Program-made: the position numbers and the translations under genes | Notes under the pieces: model-generated | Seen by the model: the letters and a program-made list of their open reading frames with translations, nothing else | Databases searched by the model: none | What the model was told of the DNA's origin: nothing | DNA from: Planctomycetota bacterium | GTDB lineage: Bacteria; Planctomycetota; UBA1135 | DNA length: 64,000 nucleotides | Assembly (NCBI GenBank): GCA_024229395.1 | Contig: JAAESM010000033.1 | Coordinates: forward strand, 124,001 to 188,000 | Reading direction: 5' to 3' | Shown: in pieces, positions 52,206-60,825 of the stretch | Layout: every line of letters begins with the position of its first letter | How positions within the stretch are numbered: the first letter of the stretch is position 1

Positions 52206-53834
52206 CTAAGCCGCGCTTTCGTCCTTCAGGTGCAGCGCCTTGTAGCCGCCGATCGACTTGAAGTAGACCAGTAACGCCAAGAAAATCACCGTCATCACGG
52301 CCGGGATTACGGCGTCGGCCTTCAGCGTGCGACGGTCGCCTTCGATGCGGGCCTCATGCACGGTCTTTTCGGCTGCGGTGAGGCTATCGAATGCGGAACT
52401 GAGGTCGGTCTCACCGGCTTCACCGAGGGCGGCGCGAGCGTCGGTCAACTTCTCGTTGATCTCACCGAACTTGGTTCCATCAAGGCCGCGGGAAGGCTCG
52501 AAGACCAAGAAAGAACTCTCCTTCTCGGCTTGATACTCCTGATAGATCGCGGCATTGGCTTCTTGCAAAGCCTCGCCAGCGAAACGGTCTTTGGCATAAC
52601 CCAAGCCAGGGCCGCCAAGCAAACCAGCACTCATCATGCCTATGCCACCCATGATCGAAATCGCGATGGCGCCAGTGCGTGGATAACGGTCAGAGGTCAC
52701 TGCCAACATGGTCGGCCAGAAGAAGGTCTTACCGACGGCGTAGACAGCCAGTGCGAACATTGCGCCCATGAAGGTATTCATGCTGCTTGCCAGTACCAGA
52801 CCACCGGTGGCTAGCGCTGCGCAAACACACAAGATGCCGACCGGCGACAAACCCAGACGTCGTTCGATGAAGTCAGCGCAGAAACGCAAGCCCATCATGA
52901 TTGCCGAAGTCCAGATGAACAGAATCTTGCCTTCGGCAGGGGTAAGCAGGTTGCCGGTGATGTTCTGGATCCAACTATCGGTACCCAACTCGACCGCACC
53001 GACGAGTGCGTGGGCGATGAACAGAACGAACAACAGGATCGCACCCATCGAGAACTTGGTGATCCAAGCGATTCCGATCAGGCAGACACCAGCGATGGCA
53101 TAAGCGACGCCGTCGCCAAGGCCCATGCCAGCGGAGAAGAACAGGAACAACAAGTAACAGACCACCAGGCCGCCGAGGATGCCCACATCCTTGAACATCT
53201 CGCCGAGCGATAAGCCCTTTTCAGAAGCCTCCGATTGCGGCATTGCCTGGCGGAAGAACATCAGGCCGTAGAGCAAGGTCGGGATCAAGAACAACATGAG
53301 TTGGCTCTTCCAATGCCAATCCATGCCATCACCCAAGATCCAGCCGATTGCGCCACCAAGCACCAAACCGGCAGGCCAACTTGCGTGCAGGATGTTCAGG
53401 TAGTGGGTGCGCTTCGAGGGGAACAGCGTGGCGATCAATGGGTTGGCGACCGCCTCCAACGTGCCGTTCGCGAAGGCGAAGATGAACATGCCCCAATAGA
53501 GCAGGGCAAAGCTTGTTTCATGCGCTTGCTCGGGCGCTGCCATGACAGTGACGACCGCCGATAGGCAGTGCATGGCAAAGGCCAGGAACACCAACTTGCC
53601 GTAGCCGAGCTTGTCGCAGACCAGGCCGCCACCGATGATGCCGAAGCAGAAACCGGTGAAGCCGGCGCCGGTAATGTCGCCGAGTTCCTTGGCGTTGAAG
53701 CCGAACTCAAGGCCCCATTTGGCCATGATGCCGCCGCGCACACCGAAGCCGATGCCAGCGGCAAGGATCGCGAGGAATCCAGCCCACATCAGGCGGCCGG
53801 CGTTGGGGGTCAATCCGTCTTGTTGAATGTTCAT
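52206..53834 (-). CDS. MFS transporter with a large loop before the last helix
   Basis: 542 residues with about 12 hydrophobic segments. Most of the chain is a normal sugar-porter-like MFS ([59 protein letters not shown]). Between helices near the end lies a hydrophilic insert of about 100 residues ([20 protein letters not shown] to [15 protein letters not shown]), probably helical. It is third in the minus-strand run PEP-hydrolase-like, cupin, MFS, so it probably imports the substrate of those two. Confidence 0.85.
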   Translation of the reverse strand: MNIQQDGLTPNAGRLMWAGFLAILAAGIGFGVRGGIMAKWGLEFGFNAKELGDITGAGFTGFCFGIIGGGLVCDKLGYGKLVFLAFAMHCLSAVVTVMAAPEQAHETSFALLYWGMFIFAFANGTLEAVANPLIATLFPSKRTHYLNILHASWPAGLVLGGAIGWILGDGMDWHWKSQLMLFLIPTLLYGLMFFRQAMPQSEASEKGLSLGEMFKDVGILGGLVVCYLLFLFFSAGMGLGDGVAYAIAGVCLIGIAWITKFSMGAILLFVLFIAHALVGAVELGTDSWIQNITGNLLTPAEGKILFIWTSAIMMGLRFCADFIERRLGLSPVGILCVCAALATGGLVLASSMNTFMGAMFALAVYAVGKTFFWPTMLAVTSDRYPRTGAIAISIMGGIGMMSAGLLGGPGLGYAKDRFAGEALQEANAAIYQEYQAEKESSFLVFEPSRGLDGTKFGEINEKLTDARAALGEAGETDLSSAFDSLTAAEKTVHEARIEGDRRTLKADAVIPAVMTVIFLALLVYFKSIGGYKALHLKDESAA

Positions 53835-53838
53835 CGGT

Positions 53839-54264
53839 TTAGTACTCTACCGGCGTCTTCAGGCTGCACCATGGTTCTTCACGGTACACATCAATGATGC
53901 CCGGTTCTTTGAACTCGGGGCTCGCCATCATGGCGAGGAAAGTGCATGGCTCCTCGAAGATGTTGTAGCTGCCATGGACTTGGTCTTTCTTCACATGCGC
54001 AACATCGCCGGGCAATAGAATGCGGCTCTGATCTCCGACCCATTGCTCCAACTTGCCTTCCAGGCAGTAGACCGCTTCCTCGAAATGCGGATGGCGATGG
54101 AACTGATGGGAAGTCCCAGGCGGCATGATCACGCGCACCAACATCAAGTTGGTGCTTTCGGTAAGTGGCGGCTTGATCATCCATGCATGCGGTCCCCAAG
54201 GGAACTCCTCAACGATGACATCGGGAGAGGAAACGAAACGCAGGCATTCGGCGGCACCACACAT
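53839..54264 (-). CDS. Cupin domain protein
   Basis: 141 residues. It has a single cupin with metal ligands in [18 protein letters not shown] (family H-x-H-x-x-x-E-x(n)-G) and a second motif [13 protein letters not shown]. Proteins of this size are often sugar-isomerase-like or regulators of small-molecule metabolism. It lies 4 bases before the MFS gene and 2 after the TIM-barrel gene, so all three form one operon. Confidence 0.85.
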   Translation of the reverse strand: MCGAAECLRFVSSPDVIVEEFPWGPHAWMIKPPLTESTNLMLVRVIMPPGTSHQFHRHPHFEEAVYCLEGKLEQWVGDQSRILLPGDVAHVKKDQVHGSYNIFEEPCTFLAMMASPEFKEPGIIDVYREEPWCSLKTPVEY

Positions 54265-54266
54265 GA

Positions 54267-55118
54267 TTATTTCTTGTTGGGAAGACGAAGGGCCTTGAAG
54301 GTTTCGATCTGTTTGCGAATCGCGACTTCAGTTGGGAAACGTTCCACCGAACTCGCACCGTAGAAACCATCGATGCCATCGACACGTTGCAGGATGTAAT
54401 CAGCATCGGGTGGGAAAGCCAGCGGACCACCGTGACATAGACAGATCACGTCTTCACGGATCGCCTTGCAAGCTTTGACCATTTCACTGATCTTGATCAC
54501 GCATTCATCCAAAGGGCTGACGGTTTCCGCGCCAATGGTGCCGCCGCTGGTGCAACCCATGTGGGCTACGACGATGTCGGCACCGGCCTTGGTCATGCGT
54601 TCGGCCTCTTCCACGTTGAAGGCATAAGGTGTGGTCAGCATGTCCATCTCGTGCGCCATGGCAACGATGTCGACTTCTAGCTGATAACTCATGCCGGTCT
54701 CTTCGAGCGTGTCGCGGATGCGTCCTTCGAACAAGCCAACGGTAGGGAAGTTTTGAATCCCAGCAAAGCCAAGCTCCTTCAGTTCCTTCAGGAATAGGTG
54801 CGGGATCATGAAGGGGTCGGTACCGCACACTCCAGCAAGCACGGGTGTATGTTCGACCACTGGCAAGACTTCGTAAGCCATCTCTTTGACAATCTCGTTG
54901 GCGTTGCCGTAAGGCATCAAGCCGGCGGTGGAGCCGCGCCCGGCCATGCGATAACGCCCAGAGTTATAGATGATCAGCAGGTCAATGCCGCCCGCTTCCT
55001 CACTCTTGGCTGAGATGCCAGTGCCGGCGCCGCCGCCGATGATGGGAATCCCGTTGGCGATCTGCTCGCGAAAACGCTTGATGATGCCGGTCCGGGAGTT
55101 GTCGAGAGACTTGGTCAC
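54267..55118 (-). CDS. TIM-barrel protein, phosphoenolpyruvate hydrolase-like
   Basis: 283 residues, single domain. [73 protein letters not shown] and AHMGCTSGG match the PEP-hydrolase/TIM-barrel signal-transduction family often found beside Tm-1-like proteins. Reaction is not firmly known. First gene of the cupin-MFS operon; its promoter is in the 105-base gap shared with the PVC cytochrome gene. Confidence 0.82.
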   Translation of the reverse strand: MTKSLDNSRTGIIKRFREQIANGIPIIGGGAGTGISAKSEEAGGIDLLIIYNSGRYRMAGRGSTAGLMPYGNANEIVKEMAYEVLPVVEHTPVLAGVCGTDPFMIPHLFLKELKELGFAGIQNFPTVGLFEGRIRDTLEETGMSYQLEVDIVAMAHEMDMLTTPYAFNVEEAERMTKAGADIVVAHMGCTSGGTIGAETVSPLDECVIKISEMVKACKAIREDVICLCHGGPLAFPPDADYILQRVDGIDGFYGASSVERFPTEVAIRKQIETFKALRLPNKK

Positions 55119-55211
55119 CCGGCGAGTTTAGCGAATGGCAGCCATCCATTCGCATGCCTTTGAACGCTTTTAGGCTGCTGGCAAACTGTTATACGGCAAC
55201 CAATCTTCGAC

Positions 55212-55217
55212 TAGAAT
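55212..55217 (+). promoter_or_regulatory. Probable -10 box (TAGAAT) for the PVC cytochrome gene
   Basis: TAGAAT ends 6 bases before the ATG at 55224. Transcription starting at the usual distance would begin at or next to the start codon. Same layout at queF (58934-58939, GTG at 58947). Confidence 0.42.
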
Positions 55218-55223
55218 GGCCGC

Positions 55224-58200
55224 ATGCTTGCTGCATTTTCCTTGCTCGCTCTGCTGATGGTGCCCGCACCTCAGGAAACCGGTGAACGGATGAACGTGTT
55301 GTTCATCGGTGACCGCGGTCATCACCAACCTGATGCACGTCTGCATGATGTTCATGGTGCCTTGCTGCGTGATGGATACGCCATCGATTGGGAAGACCAG
55401 TTGGAGTTCATCGACGCCAAGCGTTTGAAGGACTACGACACCGTCTTGATGTACGCCAATCAATCGCAACATGCCGTGGTGCCGCAACAGTTCTTCACAG
55501 CTCTGCGTGACTATGTGCAAGCCGGCGGTGGCTTCGTGGCTTTGCATTGCACCAGTGGTTGCTTCATGCAATCGCAAGAGTGGCTGGAGTTCGTCGGCGC
55601 GCGTTTCGTATCGCATGGCGATGGCGTGTTCCAGCAAGAGGTCGTTGCGCCCGAACATCCGTTGATGCAGGACTGGGATAACTATGAATGCTGGGATGAA
55701 ACCTATGTGCAGACGCATCATCCCGACGACCGCCTGGTGCTGACCAAACGCGATGATGAACCTTGGTCATGGATTCGCAAGGAGGGGAGTGGCCGCGTTT
55801 TCTATAGCGCTTCCGGTCATGATGCGCGTTCGTGGACGCAGCCGGCCTTCCTTGAGATGCTCAAGCGCGCCTTGGATTGGACTGCCGGGCCACAAGCGAC
55901 CGCGCGGCGCAAGTCCTATAAGGAACCTGTGTTCTACTACCGCGATGAAGAGTGGTCGCCGAACTATGAAGGGCGCGAGCCTCAGTTGCCCTCGCAGGAT
56001 GCCTCCACCCCGCAGCAAGCGATTGATTCCTTGATCGTGCCGGCGGGTTTCCGCGCGGAGCTGTTCGCCAGTGAACCGATGGTCATCAACCCGATCGCTA
56101 TGGCTTGGGACGAGCGTGGTCGCTTATGGGTGGCCGAGTCGCCGGACTATCCGAATACTTTGGATGAAAACCATGTCGGTAAAGACAGTATCTCGATTCT
56201 TGAAGACACCGACGGTGACGGTCGCGCCGATAAAAAGACCGTCTTCCGCGACAAACTCAACCTGCCAACATCCATCCTGAAAGTGAAGGGAGGGATCCTG
56301 GTCACGCAAGCACCGGATCTTCTGTATCTGCGCGATGACAACGACGACGATGTCTGCGATGCAGTTGAAGTCGTGTTCAGTGGCTTCGGCCGTTGGGATA
56401 CCCATGCGGGTCCTTCTAACCTGAAGTGGGGTTTGGATAATTCCATCTGGGGTTCGGTCGGCTATGCCTCCTTTAATCATGAAGATGGCCGCCGCTTCGG
56501 CAGTGGTTTGTGGAATTGGCAGCGCGGTGACAAGGAGCCCGAGTTTCAGGCCCAATTCACCAATAACACATGGGGATTGGGTTTGCGCGGCGATGGCGAG
56601 GTCTTTGGTTCGACCGCCAATGGTGCGCCATCCTTCTTTATGGGTGCTGCCAAATCCATGCTGCAGTCCACCGCCCCGAACTCGCCCGGTGCGGCGCCGG
56701 TGGCGAACACCGCCTTGTTCCATCCTGCATTGGAGTTTTTGCGCCAAGGTGATTACTTCGGTCAATACACCTCCGCGGCGGGACACAACTTCGCCACAGG
56801 TGCGCAAACTCCATTAGGTTGGAATGATCGCACCGCTTTCGTTTGTGGCCCGACCGGTCACTTGGTCGGACGTCTCGATAGTTATGCCAGTGCTTCGGGT
56901 TGGCGCTCCCATGATGCCTTCAACCTATGCGTGTCGGTCGATGATTGGTTCTGCCCCGTGCAGGCCGAAGTCGGTCCCGACGGCGCAATTTGGATCGCCG
57001 ACTTCTCGCAGTTCATCATTTTGCATAACCTGCCAGGCAATCCCGAACGCGGTTTGCCTTCGGTGGAATATGGCGACGGCAACGCGCACCTCAATCCCTT
57101 GCGGGACACCAGCCACGGCCGCATCTTCCGCTTGGTGCGCGAAGACGCCAAGCAAGTCGAGATGGACCTGCGTAATGCCACCGCCCAGGAACTGGTCGCA
57201 GTTCTCAATCACCCTAACCAGTTCTGGCGCACCACCGCGCGTCGGTTGATTATCGAGAACGAACGCGAGGACGCCATCGAATACTTGCTGTTGCAGCCAG
57301 GGGTCGAGGACTTGCGCACCTTGGCTGGCTTGAATGCCTTGGATAACGAAAACGGTTACCGTTACTTGCGCTCCGCCTTAAAGAGCGAGGAGGTTGCCAT
57401 GTTGAAGACTGCCATGGCGGTTCTTCCATCAACCGAGCAAGGTGCGGAACTACTGGCTGAATCAGCCATGATGGAATCACCCTCTGCGGACCTACGTCGG
57501 CATGCCATGATGGCGGCGGCACGTATGCCCGAATCCGCAGCACTTGGTGTGGCTTTGGCCGGCCGTGCGATAATCGAGGATCAAGCTGATCCGTGGATCC
57601 CGCAGGTCTTGGCAGCTGCCATCGCAGCACACGCCAATCCTTTCTTGGCCGCGGCCGAGCCGATGATGCCTCCTGAAAAAGAGGCCGATCCGACCAACCT
57701 GTTCACCAACGGTAACTTCGAGAATGAAGACCCCAACACCAATGGTGAGCCCTTGGCGTGGCGCGTGCGTCTCTATCAAGGTCAAGCCGATCACACCTGG
57801 GAAGAGCAAGTCGGGCGCGGTGGCAGCCGCGGTCTGGTGATTCGTTCCAAGCAAGGTGCCGATACTTCATGGTGCACCGATGTGGCGGTGGAGCCCAACA
57901 CCCGCTATCGCTTGAGCGGTTGGATCCACACCCATGCCGTCACCCATGAAGGACAAACCCACGGCGCATTGCTGAACATCCACCCGCGTCATGTCGTGAC
58001 GCGCTATGTGCAAGACGACACCGATTGGGTGCAAGTCAGCCTCGAGTTCCAGACCGGCGCGCAGGAACGAAGCGTCAGCATTAATTGTCTTTACGGCGGT
58101 TGGGGTAAGTCGACCGGCGAAGCGGTCTACGACGACTTGGAGTTAATCACCTTGGGTCCTGCCAGTGACTTGAAGACCTTGGTCAACTTAGCGAAACAAT

Positions 58201-58541
58201 TCGCCACCGATGCACCGCCGCAGTTACAAGGCGATGACCTACAAGCCTTGCTGAAACCGGGCGACATCGACCTCGGCCGTGATCTGTTCTTCAACAACCA
58301 GACTGTGGCTTGTAACCGTTGTCATGGTTGGGATGGCGTCGGTGGAGGCGTTGGCCCAGATTTGAGCGACGTCGGCCTGCGTTTGAGCCGTGAGAAGATC
58401 TTGGAGTCCATCCTCGAGCCGAATGCTGAGATCTCTGAGAGCTGGCCAGCGCCGTCGTCGGCCATGCCAGCCTTGCGACCATTCTTGACCGATCAACAAA
58501 TTCGCGACCTAGTTTCCTTCTTGGCGCAGGCCCGCAAATAG
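55224..58541 (+). CDS. PVC-type ThuA / beta-propeller / cytochrome c fusion protein
   Basis: 1105 residues. The signal peptide (about 1-18) is followed by a ThuA-like domain (about 22-225; MNVLFIGDRGHHQPDARLHDV, GGGFVALHCTSGC). Then comes a PVC-type glucose/sorbosone-dehydrogenase-like propeller (about 255-640; FASEPMVINPIAMAWDERGRLWVAES, ILEDTDGDGRADK) and a HEAT-like part (650-800). A carbohydrate-binding-like beta domain (about 820-990) and a C-terminal cytochrome c domain with CNRCH (at about 1028) complete it. This order is characteristic of PVC-group genomes, where it is thought to oxidise sugars in the periplasm; the electron acceptor is unknown. Confidence 0.9.
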   Translation: MLAAFSLLALLMVPAPQETGERMNVLFIGDRGHHQPDARLHDVHGALLRDGYAIDWEDQLEFIDAKRLKDYDTVLMYANQSQHAVVPQQFFTALRDYVQAGGGFVALHCTSGCFMQSQEWLEFVGARFVSHGDGVFQQEVVAPEHPLMQDWDNYECWDETYVQTHHPDDRLVLTKRDDEPWSWIRKEGSGRVFYSASGHDARSWTQPAFLEMLKRALDWTAGPQATARRKSYKEPVFYYRDEEWSPNYEGREPQLPSQDASTPQQAIDSLIVPAGFRAELFASEPMVINPIAMAWDERGRLWVAESPDYPNTLDENHVGKDSISILEDTDGDGRADKKTVFRDKLNLPTSILKVKGGILVTQAPDLLYLRDDNDDDVCDAVEVVFSGFGRWDTHAGPSNLKWGLDNSIWGSVGYASFNHEDGRRFGSGLWNWQRGDKEPEFQAQFTNNTWGLGLRGDGEVFGSTANGAPSFFMGAAKSMLQSTAPNSPGAAPVANTALFHPALEFLRQGDYFGQYTSAAGHNFATGAQTPLGWNDRTAFVCGPTGHLVGRLDSYASASGWRSHDAFNLCVSVDDWFCPVQAEVGPDGAIWIADFSQFIILHNLPGNPERGLPSVEYGDGNAHLNPLRDTSHGRIFRLVREDAKQVEMDLRNATAQELVAVLNHPNQFWRTTARRLIIENEREDAIEYLLLQPGVEDLRTLAGLNALDNENGYRYLRSALKSEEVAMLKTAMAVLPSTEQGAELLAESAMMESPSADLRRHAMMAAARMPESAALGVALAGRAIIEDQADPWIPQVLAAAIAAHANPFLAAAEPMMPPEKEADPTNLFTNGNFENEDPNTNGEPLAWRVRLYQGQADHTWEEQVGRGGSRGLVIRSKQGADTSWCTDVAVEPNTRYRLSGWIHTHAVTHEGQTHGALLNIHPRHVVTRYVQDDTDWVQVSLEFQTGAQERSVSINCLYGGWGKSTGEAVYDDLELITLGPASDLKTLVNLAKQFATDAPPQLQGDDLQALLKPGDIDLGRDLFFNNQTVACNRCHGWDGVGGGVGPDLSDVGLRLSREKILESILEPNAEISESWPAPSSAMPALRPFLTDQQIRDLVSFLAQARK

Positions 58542-58562
58542 GGCGCTGCTAACCTGGCAGGC

Positions 58563-58931
58563 ATGGTTTTGAAATCAGTATCGTCTTTTCGGTGGATTGC
58601 CGGCCTTGCTGTGCTTGCGCTTTTGCCTGCCTGCTCTATTTCCTTTGGCAGCAGCAGCAGTAGCCATCGAGAGATGGAGAAGGAAATGCGTTCCTTGCGC
58701 GCCGAGGTCAGCCGTTTGCATGCGGAATTGGCTGAGCGTGAGGCCGGACAGGCTTCGCAACCCCAGGATGAAACGCTTGCTTCCCATTATCAGGAGCGTG
58801 CCGAACTGGCGATCATTTTGGCCACATCATCCGAAGATTCGGTTGCGGCGAAGCAGCACCGTAAGGAACTTCGCACTCAAATCGATGCCAGCGATCAGGA
58901 GATCAAGCGGCTGCAGGCTGTCGGCCAGTAA
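58563..58931 (+). CDS. Small lipoprotein with coiled coil
   Basis: 122 residues. The signal has a lipobox LLPAC (Cys24), then SerSer-rich linker and a charged coiled-coil (about 39-120, REMEKEMRSLRAEVSRLHAELAERE), without known domains. It resembles Lpp-like or murein-binding lipoproteins in style. It lies 21 bases after the cytochrome gene and 15 before queF. Confidence 0.75.
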   Translation: MVLKSVSSFRWIAGLAVLALLPACSISFGSSSSSHREMEKEMRSLRAEVSRLHAELAEREAGQASQPQDETLASHYQERAELAIILATSSEDSVAAKQHRKELRTQIDASDQEIKRLQAVGQ

Positions 58932-58946
58932 GGTAGAATCCCACCC

Positions 58947-59324
58947 GTGGCAGACCTCGAAACCTTCGATAACCCCAGTCCCGAACGCTCTTTCATGATC
59001 GAGAGCGTGACGCACGAATTCACTTGTGTGTGCCCAGTCACCGGCCAGCCCGATTTCGCTTCGTTGCGCATTCGTTATGTGCCGGCCAAAGCCTGCGTGG
59101 AGCTGAAGTCGTTGAAGCTGTTTCTGTGGGGCTTCCGTGATGAAGGCCACTTCCACGAAGATGTGACCAATCGCATTCTCGACACCCTAGTGGGGGCTTG
59201 TGCACCCGTTTGGATGGAAGTGCGCGGCGAGTTCAACACCCGTGGCGGAATTGCCACCACCATCACGGCCCGTCATGGCAAGGCTCCCGCCGAGCTTGAC
59301 GGTGTCGAACGCGCACCCTTTTAA
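58947..59324 (+). CDS. queF: NADPH-dependent preQ0 reductase QueF (type I)
   Basis: 125 residues from GTG 58947, the size of the short unimodular QueF. The catalytic Cys is in EFTCVCPVTGQPDFA and the QueF motif is E-LKSLKLFLWGFRDEGHFHEDV (E[SL]K-x-[FY]-x-x-S/W-x-R/F type). It makes preQ1 for queuosine. No other queuosine gene is nearby. A TAGAAT box (58934-58939) lies 7 bases before the GTG. Confidence 0.93.
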   Translation: MADLETFDNPSPERSFMIESVTHEFTCVCPVTGQPDFASLRIRYVPAKACVELKSLKLFLWGFRDEGHFHEDVTNRILDTLVGACAPVWMEVRGEFNTRGGIATTITARHGKAPAELDGVERAPF

Positions 59325-59404
59325 GGGATCTTTGCAAGAATTCGGAAAAAGGTTAAAGCCGGACTTGAGTTCAAGTCGAAGACTTAAATGAACCTGATTT
59401 TCCG

Positions 59405-59462
59405 ACTGCCGATTTGGTTGGGAGCCCTTTCCTTTTAAAGGATACCGGTCGGCAGTTTTTTC
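59405..59462 (+). terminator. Probable terminator after queF
   Basis: An 8-base stem ACTGCCGA (59405-59412) with TCGGCAGT (59449-59456) is followed by a T run. The loop is long (36 bases) and contains smaller hairpin potential (CCTTT...AAAGG). It ends the plus-strand transcript in front of the convergent thioredoxin-like gene. The rest of the 160-base gap holds GACTTGAGTTCAAGTC (59362-59377), a small inverted repeat. Confidence 0.65.
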
Positions 59463-59483
59463 CTATTCCAGGCGTTGAGCGTT

Positions 59484-59975
59484 TCAGCTCCGCCCTTCCA
59501 GCAGGTCGAGAAAGCTAGCTTTGCTCATGCCGCCTGTTTCCCATCGCAGCGCGTTTCCCTGTGCATCCGTGATGATCGTGGTGGGCGTGATACCCACCTG
59601 GAATTGACTGACCGGGGCTGCTGCATCGGAATCGCCGACATCAATCAGCACGGGGATGAATCCTCCGTTGACGATATCTGTCACTTCGTCGTCCGCCCAC
59701 ACTTCACGCTTCATGATGCGGCACGGGACACACCACGCACCGGTAAAGAAAAGGACAACAGGCTTGCCAGATTCGGCGGATTGTTCCTGAGCGATCGCAA
59801 AATCATCAGCCCAGGCAATGTCGTTGGAAGGCACATAGAAGCTGTACCAGGCATAAGCCAAGGAGGCGACCAGGAAGGCCAACCAGAATCCGCGCCAGAA
59901 CTTCTGGGCCTTACTTCGCGACCCCTCGAGAGATTGCTCGCCGGATGGTGTGGAAGAGGTGTGTGCGCTATTCAT
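59484..59975 (-). CDS. Membrane-anchored thioredoxin-like protein
   Basis: 163 residues from ATG 59975, leaving 13 bases after the FAH gene; a start at 59996 would overlap it. There is a single N-terminal hydrophobic helix (about 27-47) and then a thioredoxin fold with the active site WCVPC in LFFTGAWCVPCRIMKREVW, and the cis-Pro in VGITPTTII. It probably faces the periplasm, as a thiol-disulfide or DsbD-gamma-like protein. No DsbD or partner is adjacent. Confidence 0.88.
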   Translation of the reverse strand: MNSAHTSSTPSGEQSLEGSRSKAQKFWRGFWLAFLVASLAYAWYSFYVPSNDIAWADDFAIAQEQSAESGKPVVLFFTGAWCVPCRIMKREVWADDEVTDIVNGGFIPVLIDVGDSDAAAPVSQFQVGITPTTIITDAQGNALRWETGGMSKASFLDLLEGRS

Positions 59976-59988
59976 GAAGATGCCTGCT

Positions 59989-60825
59989 CTAGCCAACCAC
60001 CGGATTCACCAGCTTGCCTAAACCATCGGCTTCGACCGTCAGTTCATCGCCATCATGAATCGGCGCCACGCCTGCTGGAGTACCCAGGTAGACGATGTCA
60101 CCAGCGCGCATCGGTGTCCAGCGCGAGATCTCGACCAATGCACGAATCGGATCCCAGATAATGTCGGCCATGCTGCATTCTTGACGGATCACGCCATTGA
60201 CGCGGCCACGCAGGGTGATTTCATCGAAGGGCGGCATTTCCCACACCGGCACCCAAGCCGGGCCGACGCAACCGAAGGTGGCGAGGTTCTTAGCGCGTAG
60301 CCAAGGCCAACCGCGTTCCTTGTCGGCGCCTTGTTGGGCGCGCGCGGTCACATCATTGCCAAGGGTGTAAGCCACGATCGCGGCCTTCGCTTCGGCCTCG
60401 TTGCAGTTGAAAAGATCGTGCCCCAACAGCATGACCATTTCCGCTTCGGGGTCGACGCGCGTATCCAACCATTTGGGGATCACAACTTCTTCTCCATGAC
60501 CGATCAAGGTGTCGGGCAACTTGGCGAACCACACCAACTCGGTGGGTGGTTCCGACCCCATCTCGCGTGCGTGCGCGGCGAAGTTCTTGCCTAAACAAAC
60601 GGCTTTGCCTGGGCGACCTGGCATCAACAACGGCCAAGTACTGGCCGCTGCTTCAGGCGCTTGATCGAGCAGTTGTTGAAAGGCTTCCTGATCGGCAAGC
60701 AAGCCGCCCAACTCCGCAAGGTCGTCGCCAAGACCAGCGGCGGTCAAGTCGCGAAAGAAACCACCGGAGACCCACAGCCAGTGTGGTTCACCATCACTGC
60801 CTAGTGCTCGCCGCAGAGAACTCAC
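59989..60825 (-). CDS. Fumarylacetoacetate hydrolase (FAH) family enzyme
   Basis: 278 residues from GTG 60825, which overlaps the upstream TGA (GTGA); the frame is open to 60891 within the other gene. The core reads GKAVCLGKNFAAHAREMG, then the metal site D/E-x-E in VDPEAEMVMLLGH, YTLGNDVTAR, and GDIVYLGTPAGVAPI. FAH-family enzymes hydrolyse or isomerise C-C bonds in 2-oxo diacid compounds (such as acylpyruvates). The exact substrate is unknown. Confidence 0.9.
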   Translation of the reverse strand: MSSLRRALGSDGEPHWLWVSGGFFRDLTAAGLGDDLAELGGLLADQEAFQQLLDQAPEAAASTWPLLMPGRPGKAVCLGKNFAAHAREMGSEPPTELVWFAKLPDTLIGHGEEVVIPKWLDTRVDPEAEMVMLLGHDLFNCNEAEAKAAIVAYTLGNDVTARAQQGADKERGWPWLRAKNLATFGCVGPAWVPVWEMPPFDEITLRGRVNGVIRQECSMADIIWDPIRALVEISRWTPMRAGDIVYLGTPAGVAPIHDGDELTVEADGLGKLVNPVVG

